The notes: a model not told the origin generated them from the sequence alone. Positions 16,201-24,152 are shown, counted from the stretch's first letter. The stretch: DNA of 64,000 nt from Planctomycetota bacterium (GCA_030605475.1 JAUWIG010000002.1:1-64000), one strand, 5' to 3'. Numbers and translations are program-made.

Positions 16201-17244
16201 ATGGCAATAGGCAGAGTCATAACCGGCCAATCTCTAAACGAGCAGGAGGAGAATTTTAACATCTCACTTCGGCCAAAGTTCCTGGACGAATGCGTAGGCC
16301 AGTCTAACGTCAAAGAGAAGCTTTCAATTGCCATAGCTGCTGCCAAACAAAGGGCTGAGCCGTTGGAGCATATCTTGTTTTACGGACCGCCCGGCCTTGG
16401 TAAGACAACACTGGCCAACGTTGTAGCAAATGAGATGGGCGCCAGGATTCGGTGCTCATCGGGGCCGGCTATGGTAAAGCGAGGTGACGTGATGGGCCTT
16501 TTGAGCAATATAAACACCGGCGATGTACTCTTTATCGATGAGGTCCATCGGCTGAGCACCCCCGTCGAGGAGTTTATCTATCCTGCGATGGAAGAGTTCA
16601 GGGTTGACTTCACCGTTGACAGCGGTCTGCACGCAAAGACGATAAATTTCCCGCTGAAGCGTTTTACCTTGATTGGCGCAACGACGCGGGCGGGCCTCTT
16701 AAGCGCTCCCCTTAGGGGCCGATTTGGGATGCTATATCATCTGGACTTTTACAGTGCGGAAGAATTGACAGCGATTTTAGAAAGGTCCGCGGGCCTGCTG
16801 CAGTTGCGCTGCGAGGACCAGACGTTGAAATTGATTGCGAGCCGTTCTCGCGGTGCGCCTCGAGTGGCCAATCGCCTGTTAAAGCGGGTGCGTGACTATG
16901 CCCAGGTAAAAGGCGAAGGGGCCCTTACCGCCAAAATTGTCGAAAGCGCGCTAAAAATGGAGCAGATTGACCCGCTGGGCTTGGATGAGTTGGACAGGGC
17001 CTTCCTGCGTGCATTGGTCAACGTCTATGACGGCGGCCCAGCCGGTATCGATGCTATTGCAGCCACCCTCGGCGAAGAGAGGGATACTCTCGAAGACGTG
17101 GTTGAGCCGTATCTTTTACAAATCGGCTTTCTGCGCCGAACCAAACGCGGCCGCGAAATCACCGCAAAGGCCTGCAAACATCTAAACCTCAAATACCACA
17201 AAAAAGAAAACGCCGCCGACCAGCCAGAACTCTTCGAAGGTTAG
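16201..17244 (+). CDS. ruvB: Holliday junction branch-migration ATPase RuvB
   Basis: RuvB is the hexameric AAA+ motor that drives branch migration. Walker A is GPPGLGKTT at residues 62-70 and Walker B is FIDEVHRL near 103. The sensor region reads TLIGATTRAGLL, with the arginine-finger segment APLRGRFG after it. The C-terminal winged helix includes IEPYLLQIGF-like VEPYLLQIGFLRRTKRGR. It is 347 residues, typical. It ends the plus-strand run; three hairpins follow its stop. Confidence 0.97.
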   Translation: MAIGRVITGQSLNEQEENFNISLRPKFLDECVGQSNVKEKLSIAIAAAKQRAEPLEHILFYGPPGLGKTTLANVVANEMGARIRCSSGPAMVKRGDVMGLLSNINTGDVLFIDEVHRLSTPVEEFIYPAMEEFRVDFTVDSGLHAKTINFPLKRFTLIGATTRAGLLSAPLRGRFGMLYHLDFYSAEELTAILERSAGLLQLRCEDQTLKLIASRSRGAPRVANRLLKRVRDYAQVKGEGALTAKIVESALKMEQIDPLGLDELDRAFLRALVNVYDGGPAGIDAIAATLGEERDTLEDVVEPYLLQIGFLRRTKRGREITAKACKHLNLKYHKKENAADQPELFEG

Positions 17245-17264
17245 CCCCGTTGCTTGCGACGGGG
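17241..17264 (-). repeat. REP-like hairpin (copy 3, inverted)
   Basis: TTAGCCCCGTTGC and GCGACGGGG form a 9-bp stem with one mismatch and a TT loop. It overlaps the ruvB stop codon. On the minus strand it reads hairpin then GGGGCTAA. Confidence 0.55.
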
Positions 17265-17281
17265 GAATTCTTACCACTTAA

Positions 17282-17322
17282 AATTTAGCCCCGCAAGTTA
17301 TTGCGGGGTTATTTATTTGTTT
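17282..17322 (+). terminator. Terminator-like REP hairpin after ruvB (copy 4)
   Basis: CCCCGCAA (17289-17296) pairs perfectly with TTGCGGGG (17301-17308) across GTTA. TTATTTATTTGTTT follows, so it can act as a Rho-independent terminator for the hisC-ruvB run. On the minus strand it is another hairpin plus GGGGCTAAAT copy. Confidence 0.7.
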
Positions 17323-17346
17323 AGCGGCCGTCGGCACGATGGCCGA

Positions 17347-17380
17347 ATATTTAGCCCCCAGCCCGCGTGCTGGGGGTTTG
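17347..17380 (-). repeat. REP-like hairpin (copy 5, inverted)
   Basis: CCCCCAGC (17355-17362) pairs with GCTGGGGG (17369-17376). TATTTAGC flanks it on the left, so the minus strand reads hairpin then GGGGGCTAAATA. Confidence 0.6.
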
Positions 17381-17424
17381 TCATTCCTGCCCCGTGAGAT
17401 GTGTCGTGCACTATCTCATCGGGG

Positions 17425-17457
17425 TCATTGCGAGGCCAAAGGCCGAAGCAATCTCAA
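17425..17457 (+). repeat. TCATTGCGAGGCC...GAAGCAATCTC dispersed repeat
   Basis: This belongs to the same family as the segment inside murD at about 49880-49902 (TCATTGCGAG and GAAGCAATCTC on its coding strand). It is the intergenic form. Confidence 0.6.
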
Positions 17458-17464
17458 GTTCTTT

Positions 17465-17493
17465 TTGCTTTCCGACAAAAACATTGCTATAAT
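17465..17493 (+). promoter_or_regulatory. Predicted sigma70 promoter for the secreted protein at 17568
   Basis: TTGCTT, a 17-base spacer and a perfect TATAAT (17488-17493) lie 75 bases upstream of the next gene. Confidence 0.6.
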
Positions 17494-17567
17494 GAATATG
17501 ATTTCTTTGAGGAACAACCTAGGAAGATATTTTCCACGAAAACATTCTATCAACCAAGGGAGATTGA

Positions 17568-18971
17568 ATGTTCAAAATTTTGGGGAACAGATGGGTGTTT
17601 GTCAAACTGATATCAATAGTTTTTCTTTCTATAATATTTCTCATCGGCGAAACCCACGCAGAAGAAGACGGAAACGCTTTCGTAGACTACGTCTCCCTCT
17701 ATAACCAAAAAAACCAGCCAATGAACTATAAGGCAGATGATAACGCTGCAACGCATTATCAAAAAGCGATAAAGGTTTTCCTTAAAGCTCCACAAGAGAT
17801 AAGATATAAGTATTTGCACATCTGGCCCGGCGATCTTTCAAAGCAAAATGTACAAACAATAAGACAATGGGTTAAGAGCAATAGTTTAGCTTTGGAATAC
17901 TTTACGAAAGCAAGTAAAAAACAATATTTCTGGACAGAAAAGAAATCTTTTGATGGTTCTGTACTGGGCATTTTACTGCCCGATCTGGCTGAGATAAGGG
18001 ATTTGACGCGATTGACCTGTTGCAGAGCCAGACTCGAAGCCATGGATGGCAGTATCATTAAGGCGGCAAAAGACATTGAGACTGTCTATCGAGTGGGCAA
18101 TCACTTCAATAGGCCCCAGCAACCAGTCGAGCAGATGCTCGGAATGAGTGTCAAAGCCCAAGCAATAGAAACTGTTCTTATGACCATACAGAATGCTCAG
18201 ATTGATAAAAAAGAGCGAGAATGTCTTTATCACTCTTTGAAGAAATATATTGATGATGAAGAATTTATACCTGATCTCTTGGCAATGAAGTTGATATGTT
18301 TAGACTGCCTGCAAAGGATGTATATCTTCAATCAAGACGGCCAGAGAGTGATGGACGAACAATCATCGCGCAAACAGCTTATTTTACTTCGGCTTCGTTG
18401 TCAGGGACTAATGATGCTTGGCTATGTTTCGGTAGAGCAGCGCCACAAGTCCGAATTGGTACAGATGGATTATGAAAAAGCCAAGGAGCTGCTTACCAAA
18501 GGACTTGAGCAGTTGGAAAGAGTGATGGTTTTGGAGGCATGGCAATTGAATGAAACTATGAATCAGGAACAGGGAATATTGCAGAGCATTCAGGAATCAC
18601 ACCCTTTGCTCAATATTCTGGCCATAGAGGCGATAAACCTCAAGTTCTCTGCTCATGAACGACTGCGAGCACAAGTCCGTGCTTTGGATATGATCATGAG
18701 TGTTTTGACATTTAAAGAAAATAAGGGCAGATTACCCCTCAATCTTAGTGAGCTTCAAGAAGCTGGATTATTAGAGAAAGTACCGATCGACCCGTTTAGC
18801 GGCAAGCCTATTGAATACAAAAAGCTGGATGACAACTTCACTGTTTACAGCTATGGGTTGGATTTTGATGATGACGGTGGGGAAAGAAAGGTTCAGTTCA
18901 GCGAACAAAATGGTGATCTTGTCGCGTGGCCGGTGAAAAAATACGAAGAGACAGTACTCAAACAAAAATAG
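17568..18971 (+). CDS. Secreted planctomycete-type protein of unknown function
   Basis: This codes for 467 residues. A signal peptide (ISIVFLSIIFLIGETHA) is predicted to be cut before EEDGNAF. Most of the protein is helical and lacks known motifs. The C-terminal 80 residues carry RLPLNLSELQEAGLLEKVP, then DPFSGKPIEYKK and YSYGLDFDDDGG. I recognise this pattern from many planctomycete secreted proteins and from the tails of type II secretion pseudopilin-like proteins. It has its own promoter and a GGGAG site 11 bases upstream. Function unknown. Confidence 0.78.
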   Translation: MFKILGNRWVFVKLISIVFLSIIFLIGETHAEEDGNAFVDYVSLYNQKNQPMNYKADDNAATHYQKAIKVFLKAPQEIRYKYLHIWPGDLSKQNVQTIRQWVKSNSLALEYFTKASKKQYFWTEKKSFDGSVLGILLPDLAEIRDLTRLTCCRARLEAMDGSIIKAAKDIETVYRVGNHFNRPQQPVEQMLGMSVKAQAIETVLMTIQNAQIDKKERECLYHSLKKYIDDEEFIPDLLAMKLICLDCLQRMYIFNQDGQRVMDEQSSRKQLILLRLRCQGLMMLGYVSVEQRHKSELVQMDYEKAKELLTKGLEQLERVMVLEAWQLNETMNQEQGILQSIQESHPLLNILAIEAINLKFSAHERLRAQVRALDMIMSVLTFKENKGRLPLNLSELQEAGLLEKVPIDPFSGKPIEYKKLDDNFTVYSYGLDFDDDGGERKVQFSEQNGDLVAWPVKKYEETVLKQK

Positions 18972-19258
18972 CGTTCATAATTGCAGGAATGATTTACAAA
19001 ACCATTCTTTTCAAAAAAGAACACTCTTCCTTGATGGTAACTACAAAAAAAAAGATGAATACTTCTCCTCAGTCTCCGGCACCCCACTCACCATTCACCC
19101 CGATTCATGAACCGCGCGCCTTTGCCCCCGCGGCAAAAAATCTTTCTGCCTGCCATCGAAAGTTGTGGTCGGGGGTGTTAATCTGGGTAACTTGTGGCTA
19201 TAAAATCCCTGTCAACCTGTCCTGAGCAAAGCCGAATGAATTCGTGGCTAATTTTTTC

Positions 19259-19287
19259 TTGATTTTTGTTTGAAAATATGTTAAAAT
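19259..19287 (+). promoter_or_regulatory. Sigma70-like promoter with no gene downstream
   Basis: TTGATT (19259-19264), 17 bases, then TAAAAT (19282-19287). It precedes a train of hairpins rather than an ORF. Confidence 0.45.
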
Positions 19288-19293
19288 ACTTTT

Positions 19294-19509
19294 TTGTTCG
19301 CAAGTAAGCAAACGCTCAACCGCCCCGTAGGGCACAGATAAATAGACATTTCAGATTGCATGTCTGTAAGTGGCTAAGCCACAAGGCCTTCAGGGCCAGC
19401 AGGTCCAGATTCGTGAATGGTAATTAACTCAAACTGACCGAGTTAATATATAAAATCTGTTTAACTGTTTATTATGTAAGAGCTTAAACTAATCGCCGAC
19501 GTAGTCGGC
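19294..19509 (+). ncRNA. Candidate structured RNA (hairpin train)
   Basis: Four short hairpins follow a predicted promoter within 80 bases: GCCC/GGGC (19322-19333), AGACAT/ATGTCT (19344-19365), GTGGC/GCCAC (19370-19382) and GGCC/GGCC (19385-19397). A GCCGAC/GTCGGC hairpin lies at 19495-19509. No coding frame explains the segment, and I match it to no known RNA family. The 3' end is uncertain. Confidence 0.35.
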
Positions 19510-19579
19510 CACAACCAACGAGATACGAGATAAGTTTACCCTGAGCAAAGTCGAAGGGAAATACGAGATACGAGTTTTT

Positions 19580-19761
19580 ATGCAAAACAAACCCAATTTG
19601 CCGGCTCCTCAAATAAACGTAAGCTCTGTCTTAACAAAGCATTACGAAAATGTACGACCTTGCAGACTCCGGGAAAACAAACCCAATCAAACCCAACCTG
19701 TAGTGAGCTTGCCCGCCTTGAGCTTGTCGAAGGGGTCGAACCTATTTCAAACCCGGCGCCT
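19580..19761 (+). repeat. MQNKPN-type dispersed repeat, copy 1
   Basis: This opens with ATGCAAAACAAACCCAAT and has AAAACAAACCCAATCAAACC about 93 bases later. Translated, it begins MQNKPN and contains ENKPNQTQPVVSLPA. A second copy at 33795-33976 aligns over 60 codons without a gap. I treat it as a repeat, not a gene, because it sits among other repeats with no ribosome site. Confidence 0.65.
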
Positions 19762-19792
19762 ATGCTGCTCTGCACACGGGCTGATACCCTTC

Positions 19793-19840
19793 GACTCCGC
19801 TGCGCGGAGTTTATCCTGAGCGGAGCGAAGGACTCAGGAT
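19793..19840 (+). repeat. Palindromic CTTCGACTCCGCTGCGCGGAG repeat
   Basis: CTCCG/CGGAG and CCTGAGCGGAGCGAAGGAC elements form the longest local copy of the CCTGAGC...GAAGG family. It touches the recO stop codon. Confidence 0.6.
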
Positions 19841-20601
19841 GACGGGATAGTGCCGAGAATGTGCTTTGCCATTTTGGGCCGGCGGCCTAAAGTATCGGTG
19901 AAGTGGTGGATTAAAATCTTTTCAATTTCACTAAGCACTTCTTCATTTGCGTCGGCAATCAATTTCAAATTACTCAAGGCATTCGCAGCGTTTCTGGTTA
20001 ATCTAATCTTGTCCGGGAAGCTTGCCTCGCAATCTCTGCAAATCAGGCCGTTAGCGGAACTGCTAAAATAAACTTCGTATCGCGTATCGCGTATCGCGTA
20101 TCGCGTTTTGCAGTTTACGCAGGCATTTAGAATCGGCATCAGGCCGACTTCTTTAAGCAGAGCCAATTGAAATAATATCAGCAAGACAAGCGAATCTCGT
20201 GAAGCGTGAAGCGTATCTCGTATCTCGTTGATGTTCTGTAAAAACCGCAGGAAACTGTCAAAAAGTTCAGGATGTGGGTCGTAATCATCCGTCAAGCTGT
20301 TTACCAGTTCGGTGGCAAAGAAACAGCAGTTTAACGCAAAAAGGTTACTGGCCAGAGAGCCGCGCCACGGCTGCTGTTCGAATTCGGTCAGGGTGGCAAG
20401 TTTTTCCCTGTTTGAATCGGAAAAAACAATTTTACCGTGCGAAAATACTTCGACCGGGCCATCGAATTTTGATTTGGGACGTTTCGAGCCTTTGGCGATT
20501 GCGCTGATTTTGCCGGTCCGCCTGGTGAAAAATGTTACGATTTGGGATGTTTCGGAGTAATCGACGGCGCGTATGCAAATAGCAACATCCTTAACTAACA
20601 T
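19834..20601 (-). CDS. recO: DNA repair protein RecO
   Basis: RecO works with RecR and RecF to load RecA at gaps. The N-terminal OB-fold starts DVAICIRAVDYSETSQIVTF, followed by KGSKRPKSKFDGPVEVF. A four-cysteine zinc site is split as CVNC and CRDC. At 255 residues it has normal length. Two stretches are odd: RYAIRDTRYEVYF between the cysteine pairs and EIRDTLHASRDS before the last helices. Both are encoded by dispersed repeat arrays in frame. It is the last gene of the minus-strand block. Confidence 0.9.
   Translation of the reverse strand: MLVKDVAICIRAVDYSETSQIVTFFTRRTGKISAIAKGSKRPKSKFDGPVEVFSHGKIVFSDSNREKLATLTEFEQQPWRGSLASNLFALNCCFFATELVNSLTDDYDPHPELFDSFLRFLQNINEIRDTLHASRDSLVLLILFQLALLKEVGLMPILNACVNCKTRYAIRDTRYEVYFSSSANGLICRDCEASFPDKIRLTRNAANALSNLKLIADANEEVLSEIEKILIHHFTDTLGRRPKMAKHILGTIPSS
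20076..20106 (-). repeat. CGTATCG tandem repeat inside recO zinc-binding loop
   Basis: Four CGTATCG units encode YAIRDTRYE between the CXXC pairs. Similar arrays occur in murD (49837-49921) and in gaps near 19545, 33130 and 33695. Confidence 0.75.
20193..20229 (-). repeat. TCTCGTGAAGCGTGAAGCGTATCTCG repeat inside recO
   Basis: This is the second in-frame repeat in recO, coding EIRDTLHASRDS. A near-identical string is intergenic at about 33125-33160. Confidence 0.7.
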
Positions 20602-20684
20602 TGATTATTTCTTAACTTTAGCTTGCTTGTCTTTTTTACCCCTCGCTCGCGCTCGGGGCTCTGTTTTCTGTCATCCGTTCTCTG

Positions 20685-21974
20685 TTATCTGTCTTCCGCC
20701 TTTTGAATTCTGATGCGTTTTATTCTTCTGGCCTCAGCTGAGCTAATAGTAAATTTCAGGTTTTCGTAATCGAAGCTCTCGCCGGTTTTGGGAACACAGC
20801 CTAAGTGCGAGAAGACAAAGCCGCCTATAGTGTCGTAATCTTCGTCTTCGGGCAGATTCAATTCGAACTGGTCGTTCAGGTCATCGATGTATGTTCTGGC
20901 GTCGGCCTCAATAGTATTTTGGTCAATTTTCTTTATGGGCTCGGGCTCCGGTTTTTCGTATTCATCGGTTATTTCACCGACGAGCTCTTCGAGGATATCC
21001 TCTAAGGTAACAATGCCGGCTGTTCCACCGTATTCGTCAAGCACTACGGCTATATGCAACTTTTGATTTTGAAACTCGCGGAGTAGTACCCTGAGAGATT
21101 TTGTTTCAGGGACGAAATAGGCCTCTCTCATCTTATCACGTAGTTTGAAATCTGCTCCGGTTTTGTCGATTTCGGTCAGCAGGTCCTTAGCGTAAATAAG
21201 GCCGATTATATTGTCTATATTTTCTTCGTAAACCGGCACTCTGGAATGGCCTGCACCGGTTATGATATCCAAAACCGTTTGCCGGTCACAGTTGACCTCA
21301 ACTGCTACAATATCCGTGCGAGGGGTCATAATTTCATCAGCGGCGGTGTCGCTTAACTCTAATACGCTTTCAATCATCTCCTGCTCTTCTTCGTCGACAA
21401 CACCTTCCATTCTTTGTTGCTCAAGGTCGGTTAAGAATTCTTCCTGTTTTTCTTCCTTGTCTTCTTCTGGTGTTGTTTCGGCCACGCCGGCCAGGCGCCG
21501 GACAAAGCCATCATATAATTGAAGGACATAAAGGATTGGCCAGGCCAAACCTGCGAAGAGCATTAGCAGTTTGTATGTTCGGCTCAGAATTTTTTCGCCT
21601 GCGTATTTGGCCCAGGCGTGAGGTACTGCCAGGCTGAATATTGAGAATATTACTGCTGCAATAACAAATGTAGCCAGATAATCGCTAATTGTCGGGCTGC
21701 CCTGGCGCAGCGTTGTGAAAATGGCCAGCAATAACAGCAATATGCAGCAATTGGCGATGAGCCGGTATAAGGAGCAGGCTAAAACCAGTTTTTCGCCGTT
21801 TCTTATGAGATTGTCGGCGAGCTTTTCCGGGGCATCCTCTTTGTTTGCTGCCTTAAACGCATCCAGCAATTTGGCGCGTGAAAACACTCGCAAAGCAATA
21901 GTATTGACGGAAAAAAACAGTGTACCGCCGGCGAGAAGACAAATCAGGCACACAATCCAACAAACGTAACTCAC
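20685..21974 (-). CDS. HlyC/CorC-family membrane protein with CBS pair
   Basis: This codes for 429 residues. The N-terminal half is a DUF21/CNNM-type membrane domain of three to four helices. It is followed by a Glu-rich linker, MIESVLELSDTAADEIMTPR, and two CBS domains (TDIVAVEVNCDRQTVLDII and AYFVPETKSLRVLL). The C-terminal CorC_HlyC transporter-associated domain includes DARTYIDDLNDQFELNLP and DTIGGFVFSHLG. Such proteins are linked to magnesium or cobalt export and resistance. The order phoH-HD-ybeY-corC is a widely conserved cluster, which supports the assignment. Confidence 0.9.
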   Translation of the reverse strand: MSYVCWIVCLICLLAGGTLFFSVNTIALRVFSRAKLLDAFKAANKEDAPEKLADNLIRNGEKLVLACSLYRLIANCCILLLLLAIFTTLRQGSPTISDYLATFVIAAVIFSIFSLAVPHAWAKYAGEKILSRTYKLLMLFAGLAWPILYVLQLYDGFVRRLAGVAETTPEEDKEEKQEEFLTDLEQQRMEGVVDEEEQEMIESVLELSDTAADEIMTPRTDIVAVEVNCDRQTVLDIITGAGHSRVPVYEENIDNIIGLIYAKDLLTEIDKTGADFKLRDKMREAYFVPETKSLRVLLREFQNQKLHIAVVLDEYGGTAGIVTLEDILEELVGEITDEYEKPEPEPIKKIDQNTIEADARTYIDDLNDQFELNLPEDEDYDTIGGFVFSHLGCVPKTGESFDYENLKFTISSAEARRIKRIRIQKAEDR

Positions 21975-22033
21975 TTAATATCCTTTCAATTAGTTATCAG
22001 TCCATGTCTGCGGTATCAATCGGTAACCGCGAA

Positions 22034-22546
22034 CTATGAGAGGCTTCCATTTTGCGATTCTTTTCGCAAAATGGGACCCCCATTATATACCAAACCGTAA
22101 CCGAGTTGTTGTAAAATTTCGTCTTCGGTATCATGCATTTTTTTTGCCTGGTCCGGTGCCGAATCATCGAATCCGAGGTTGTGCAGCAGGCCGTGGGTTA
22201 TGTAAAGTGCCAATTCAGCTTCGCTTGAATGCCCTCGCAGGCCCGCTTCCTTGATGGCCGTTTCTGCGTTGACAACCAGCTCGAGAGATTTTGAAGAGTT
22301 TGTATCAGGGTCCGACAAGTCGAAGCTCAAACAATCAGTAGGACAGTTGTGATTCAAAAACTGTTTGTTTACTTTACGGATTTCAGTGTCGTTGACTATT
22401 GCAATACTGACCGTTGCTTTTGAGAGCTTGAAACGAGTGCAGATGGCTTTGACCAATTTTTTAAGCTTAGGCAGGTCAACGTCTATATCTTTGAAATTTT
22501 TGGCGATTTGAACGACTATGTCCTGGTCTTGTTTTTCAGCGCTCAT
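22034..22546 (-). CDS. ybeY: Endoribonuclease YbeY
   Basis: YbeY is a metal-dependent RNase needed for 16S rRNA maturation and ribosome quality control. The start is set at MSAEKQ (22546), which overlaps the HD gene stop by 11 bases; the 61 codons further upstream are HD-gene sequence in another frame. The metal site reads HGLLHNLGFDD, where family members have HGxLHLxGYDH, so the third ligand His is Asp. The last 15 or so residues (GPILRKESQNGSLS) are encoded by a hairpin repeat and extend past the usual end. Confidence 0.88.
   Translation of the reverse strand: MSAEKQDQDIVVQIAKNFKDIDVDLPKLKKLVKAICTRFKLSKATVSIAIVNDTEIRKVNKQFLNHNCPTDCLSFDLSDPDTNSSKSLELVVNAETAIKEAGLRGHSSEAELALYITHGLLHNLGFDDSAPDQAKKMHDTEDEILQQLGYGLVYNGGPILRKESQNGSLS
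22047..22074. repeat. CCATTTTGCGA hairpin repeat at the ybeY 3' end
   Basis: CCATTTTGCGA (22047-22057) and TCGCAAAATGG (22064-22074) form an 11-bp perfect stem with a 6-base loop. It is translated as part of YbeY. Related copies lie at about 22605-22690, 28198-28242 and, degraded, 37790-37835. Confidence 0.7.
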
Positions 22547-24152
22547 AATTGTTTTTTTGCTTGATTTGCTCACGTCGAGATTGTGTCTCTTCCAGGGTTC
22601 CCGTTTTGTGTTCTTTTTGCAAAGTGGGATTCCCCGGTTTGTCGGGCGGTCTTGGAGGGTCCCCATTTTGCGACTTGTTGTGGGGTGGGGTCCCTGGGTA
22701 TGCGATTCGGCCGTGATAATGTGCCGCAAGAGTTTTTGATATGCTCGTCTCTATCTGACTTAATTCCCGCAGAGAAAGGTCGCATTCATCAAACTGGCCG
22801 TCCTGCAGGCGTTTCATAGTCATATTGTGTACGACCGCTTCTAACCTCGTTGGGGTTACTTCGGTCAGCGACCTAACGGTGCCTTCTACAGCGTCAGCCA
22901 GCATCACAATGGCAGCTTCTTTTATTCGCGGCTTTGGACCGGCGTATCTAAATTCAGCTTCAGAAGGCGGAGACTGTTTTTCATCATGTTTCTTTTTGGC
23001 CTCGTTGTAAAAATATTCGACCAGTGTTGTACCGTGGTGCGTTTCGATAAATTGCCGCAGCACAGCAGGCAAGGCATATTCCTTGGCCATTTCTATCCCG
23101 TCTTTTACGTGGCCTACGATAATCAATTGACTCATCGCTGGTGAGAGTTCTTTATGCCGGCTGGTAGGGCCCATCTCGTTTTCGACGAAATAGGTGGGCT
23201 TATTGATTTTTCCAATATCGTGGTAATAAGCACCGACCCTGCATAAGAGGCCGTTGCGTCCGATTGCCTCGGCGGCGGCTTCAGCGATAGAGCCAACTAA
23301 CAAACTGTGGCTGAATGTCCCGGGCGCTTCCATAGCAAGTCTTTTTAACAAGGGCTGATTCGCATCGCTGTAGTCCAGGAGCGTCATACTTGTCGCTATG
23401 CGGAAGACTCTTTCGATAAGCGGCAGCAAGCTTTGAATGAGCAGGCCAACCGATAGAGTGATTCCCGCGTGGTAGCCTGCATTGCTAAAGATATCGGCAA
23501 GCCGGTGGTCTTGGGCCCGAAACTCCAACGCCAGCGTTGTTATGAACACTATTACCGCTGCAAAGGTACTGACCTCAAGCAGTTTCATTCTTGTGCGGAT
23601 TTCTCTCAACGAGAAACAGCAGGTAATAACGCCAGCAGCCATTATCAAAAACAGGTTGATATTCGCTATGTGGTCTGCGGCGAAACAGGCAAACAGACAA
23701 TAGAATATACTCATACCTATTGCGAAACGCTGGTCATAGGCGATTGTCAAAATGATGGCTACTGTTACGGCGCTTCCGGTGGCCCAAAAGGTATGATTGG
23801 TCAATAACGTGCCAAGTTTGGTTGTGGCTAATAATAAGATAAATAGGCCGACCAGTGCCAAAGCTCTGGCGTGGTTTTTTATTATTCGCTTTTGGTAACG
23901 ATGGATATAGAAGCCGACAGCCGAAGAAATCAGCACCACTATGACGATTGTCGGTATCAGACCGAGATAGCGCGCCTGCTGGATTAGCTCGAAGGAAAGA
24001 ACAGGGATGCAAAGAGCGACGAAGAGCAGCAATAGCAGTACCGAACTTATAACGTCGGTGTTGACGAGCCGGCTTATTTGCGAAAAGCGCTCGGTAGTTA
24101 TGTTCTTACGCACCCGGCTGCGCCGAGGACTTGTTTTTTTCAAAAACCACAT
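22536..24152 (-). CDS. PgpH-type membrane HD phosphohydrolase
   Basis: This codes for 538 residues. The N-terminus begins with cytoplasmic basic residues, then seven or so hydrophobic helices. A cytoplasmic HD domain follows: GTFSHSLLVGSIAEAAAEAI, YYHDIGKI, FIETHHGTTLVEYFYNEA and EAAIVMLADAVEGTVRSL. PgpH proteins hydrolyse cyclic di-AMP. Unlike PgpH it lacks the large extracellular 7TMR-HDED domain before the helices, so it is a short form. About 45 C-terminal residues after HYHGRIAYPG are repeat-encoded. It lies between phoH and ybeY, as its homologues do. Confidence 0.88.
   Translation of the reverse strand: MWFLKKTSPRRSRVRKNITTERFSQISRLVNTDVISSVLLLLLFVALCIPVLSFELIQQARYLGLIPTIVIVVLISSAVGFYIHRYQKRIIKNHARALALVGLFILLLATTKLGTLLTNHTFWATGSAVTVAIILTIAYDQRFAIGMSIFYCLFACFAADHIANINLFLIMAAGVITCCFSLREIRTRMKLLEVSTFAAVIVFITTLALEFRAQDHRLADIFSNAGYHAGITLSVGLLIQSLLPLIERVFRIATSMTLLDYSDANQPLLKRLAMEAPGTFSHSLLVGSIAEAAAEAIGRNGLLCRVGAYYHDIGKINKPTYFVENEMGPTSRHKELSPAMSQLIIVGHVKDGIEMAKEYALPAVLRQFIETHHGTTLVEYFYNEAKKKHDEKQSPPSEAEFRYAGPKPRIKEAAIVMLADAVEGTVRSLTEVTPTRLEAVVHNMTMKRLQDGQFDECDLSLRELSQIETSISKTLAAHYHGRIAYPGTPPHNKSQNGDPPRPPDKPGNPTLQKEHKTGTLEETQSRREQIKQKNNYER
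22605..22690. repeat. CCCATTTTGCGAC/GCAAAGTGGGA repeat in the HD gene 3' end
   Basis: GTTCCCGTTTTGTGTTC, TTGCAAAGTGGGATTCCCC and GGGTCCCCATTTTGCGAC succeed one another. Translated, they give the proline-rich C-terminal tail of the HD protein. Confidence 0.6.

Larger units (their letters stand above)
18972..19833. other. 862-base repeat-rich gap
   Basis: This gap holds several separately listed items: a promoter with hairpins (19259-19509) and an MQNKPN repeat (19580-19761). It also holds several TCCTGAGCAAAG-type repeats near 19209, 19533, 19729 and 19793-19838. I found no convincing protein gene. Confidence 0.55.

Noticed and set aside
17339-17704. A 121-residue plus-strand frame after ruvB
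   Set aside because: It crosses REP hairpins and a promoter and overlaps the secreted-protein gene in another frame.
19580-19819. Protein gene for the MQNKPN frame
   Set aside because: I kept it as a repeat because it sits among repeats, lacks a ribosome site and has a second diverged copy; coding status is left open in the findings.
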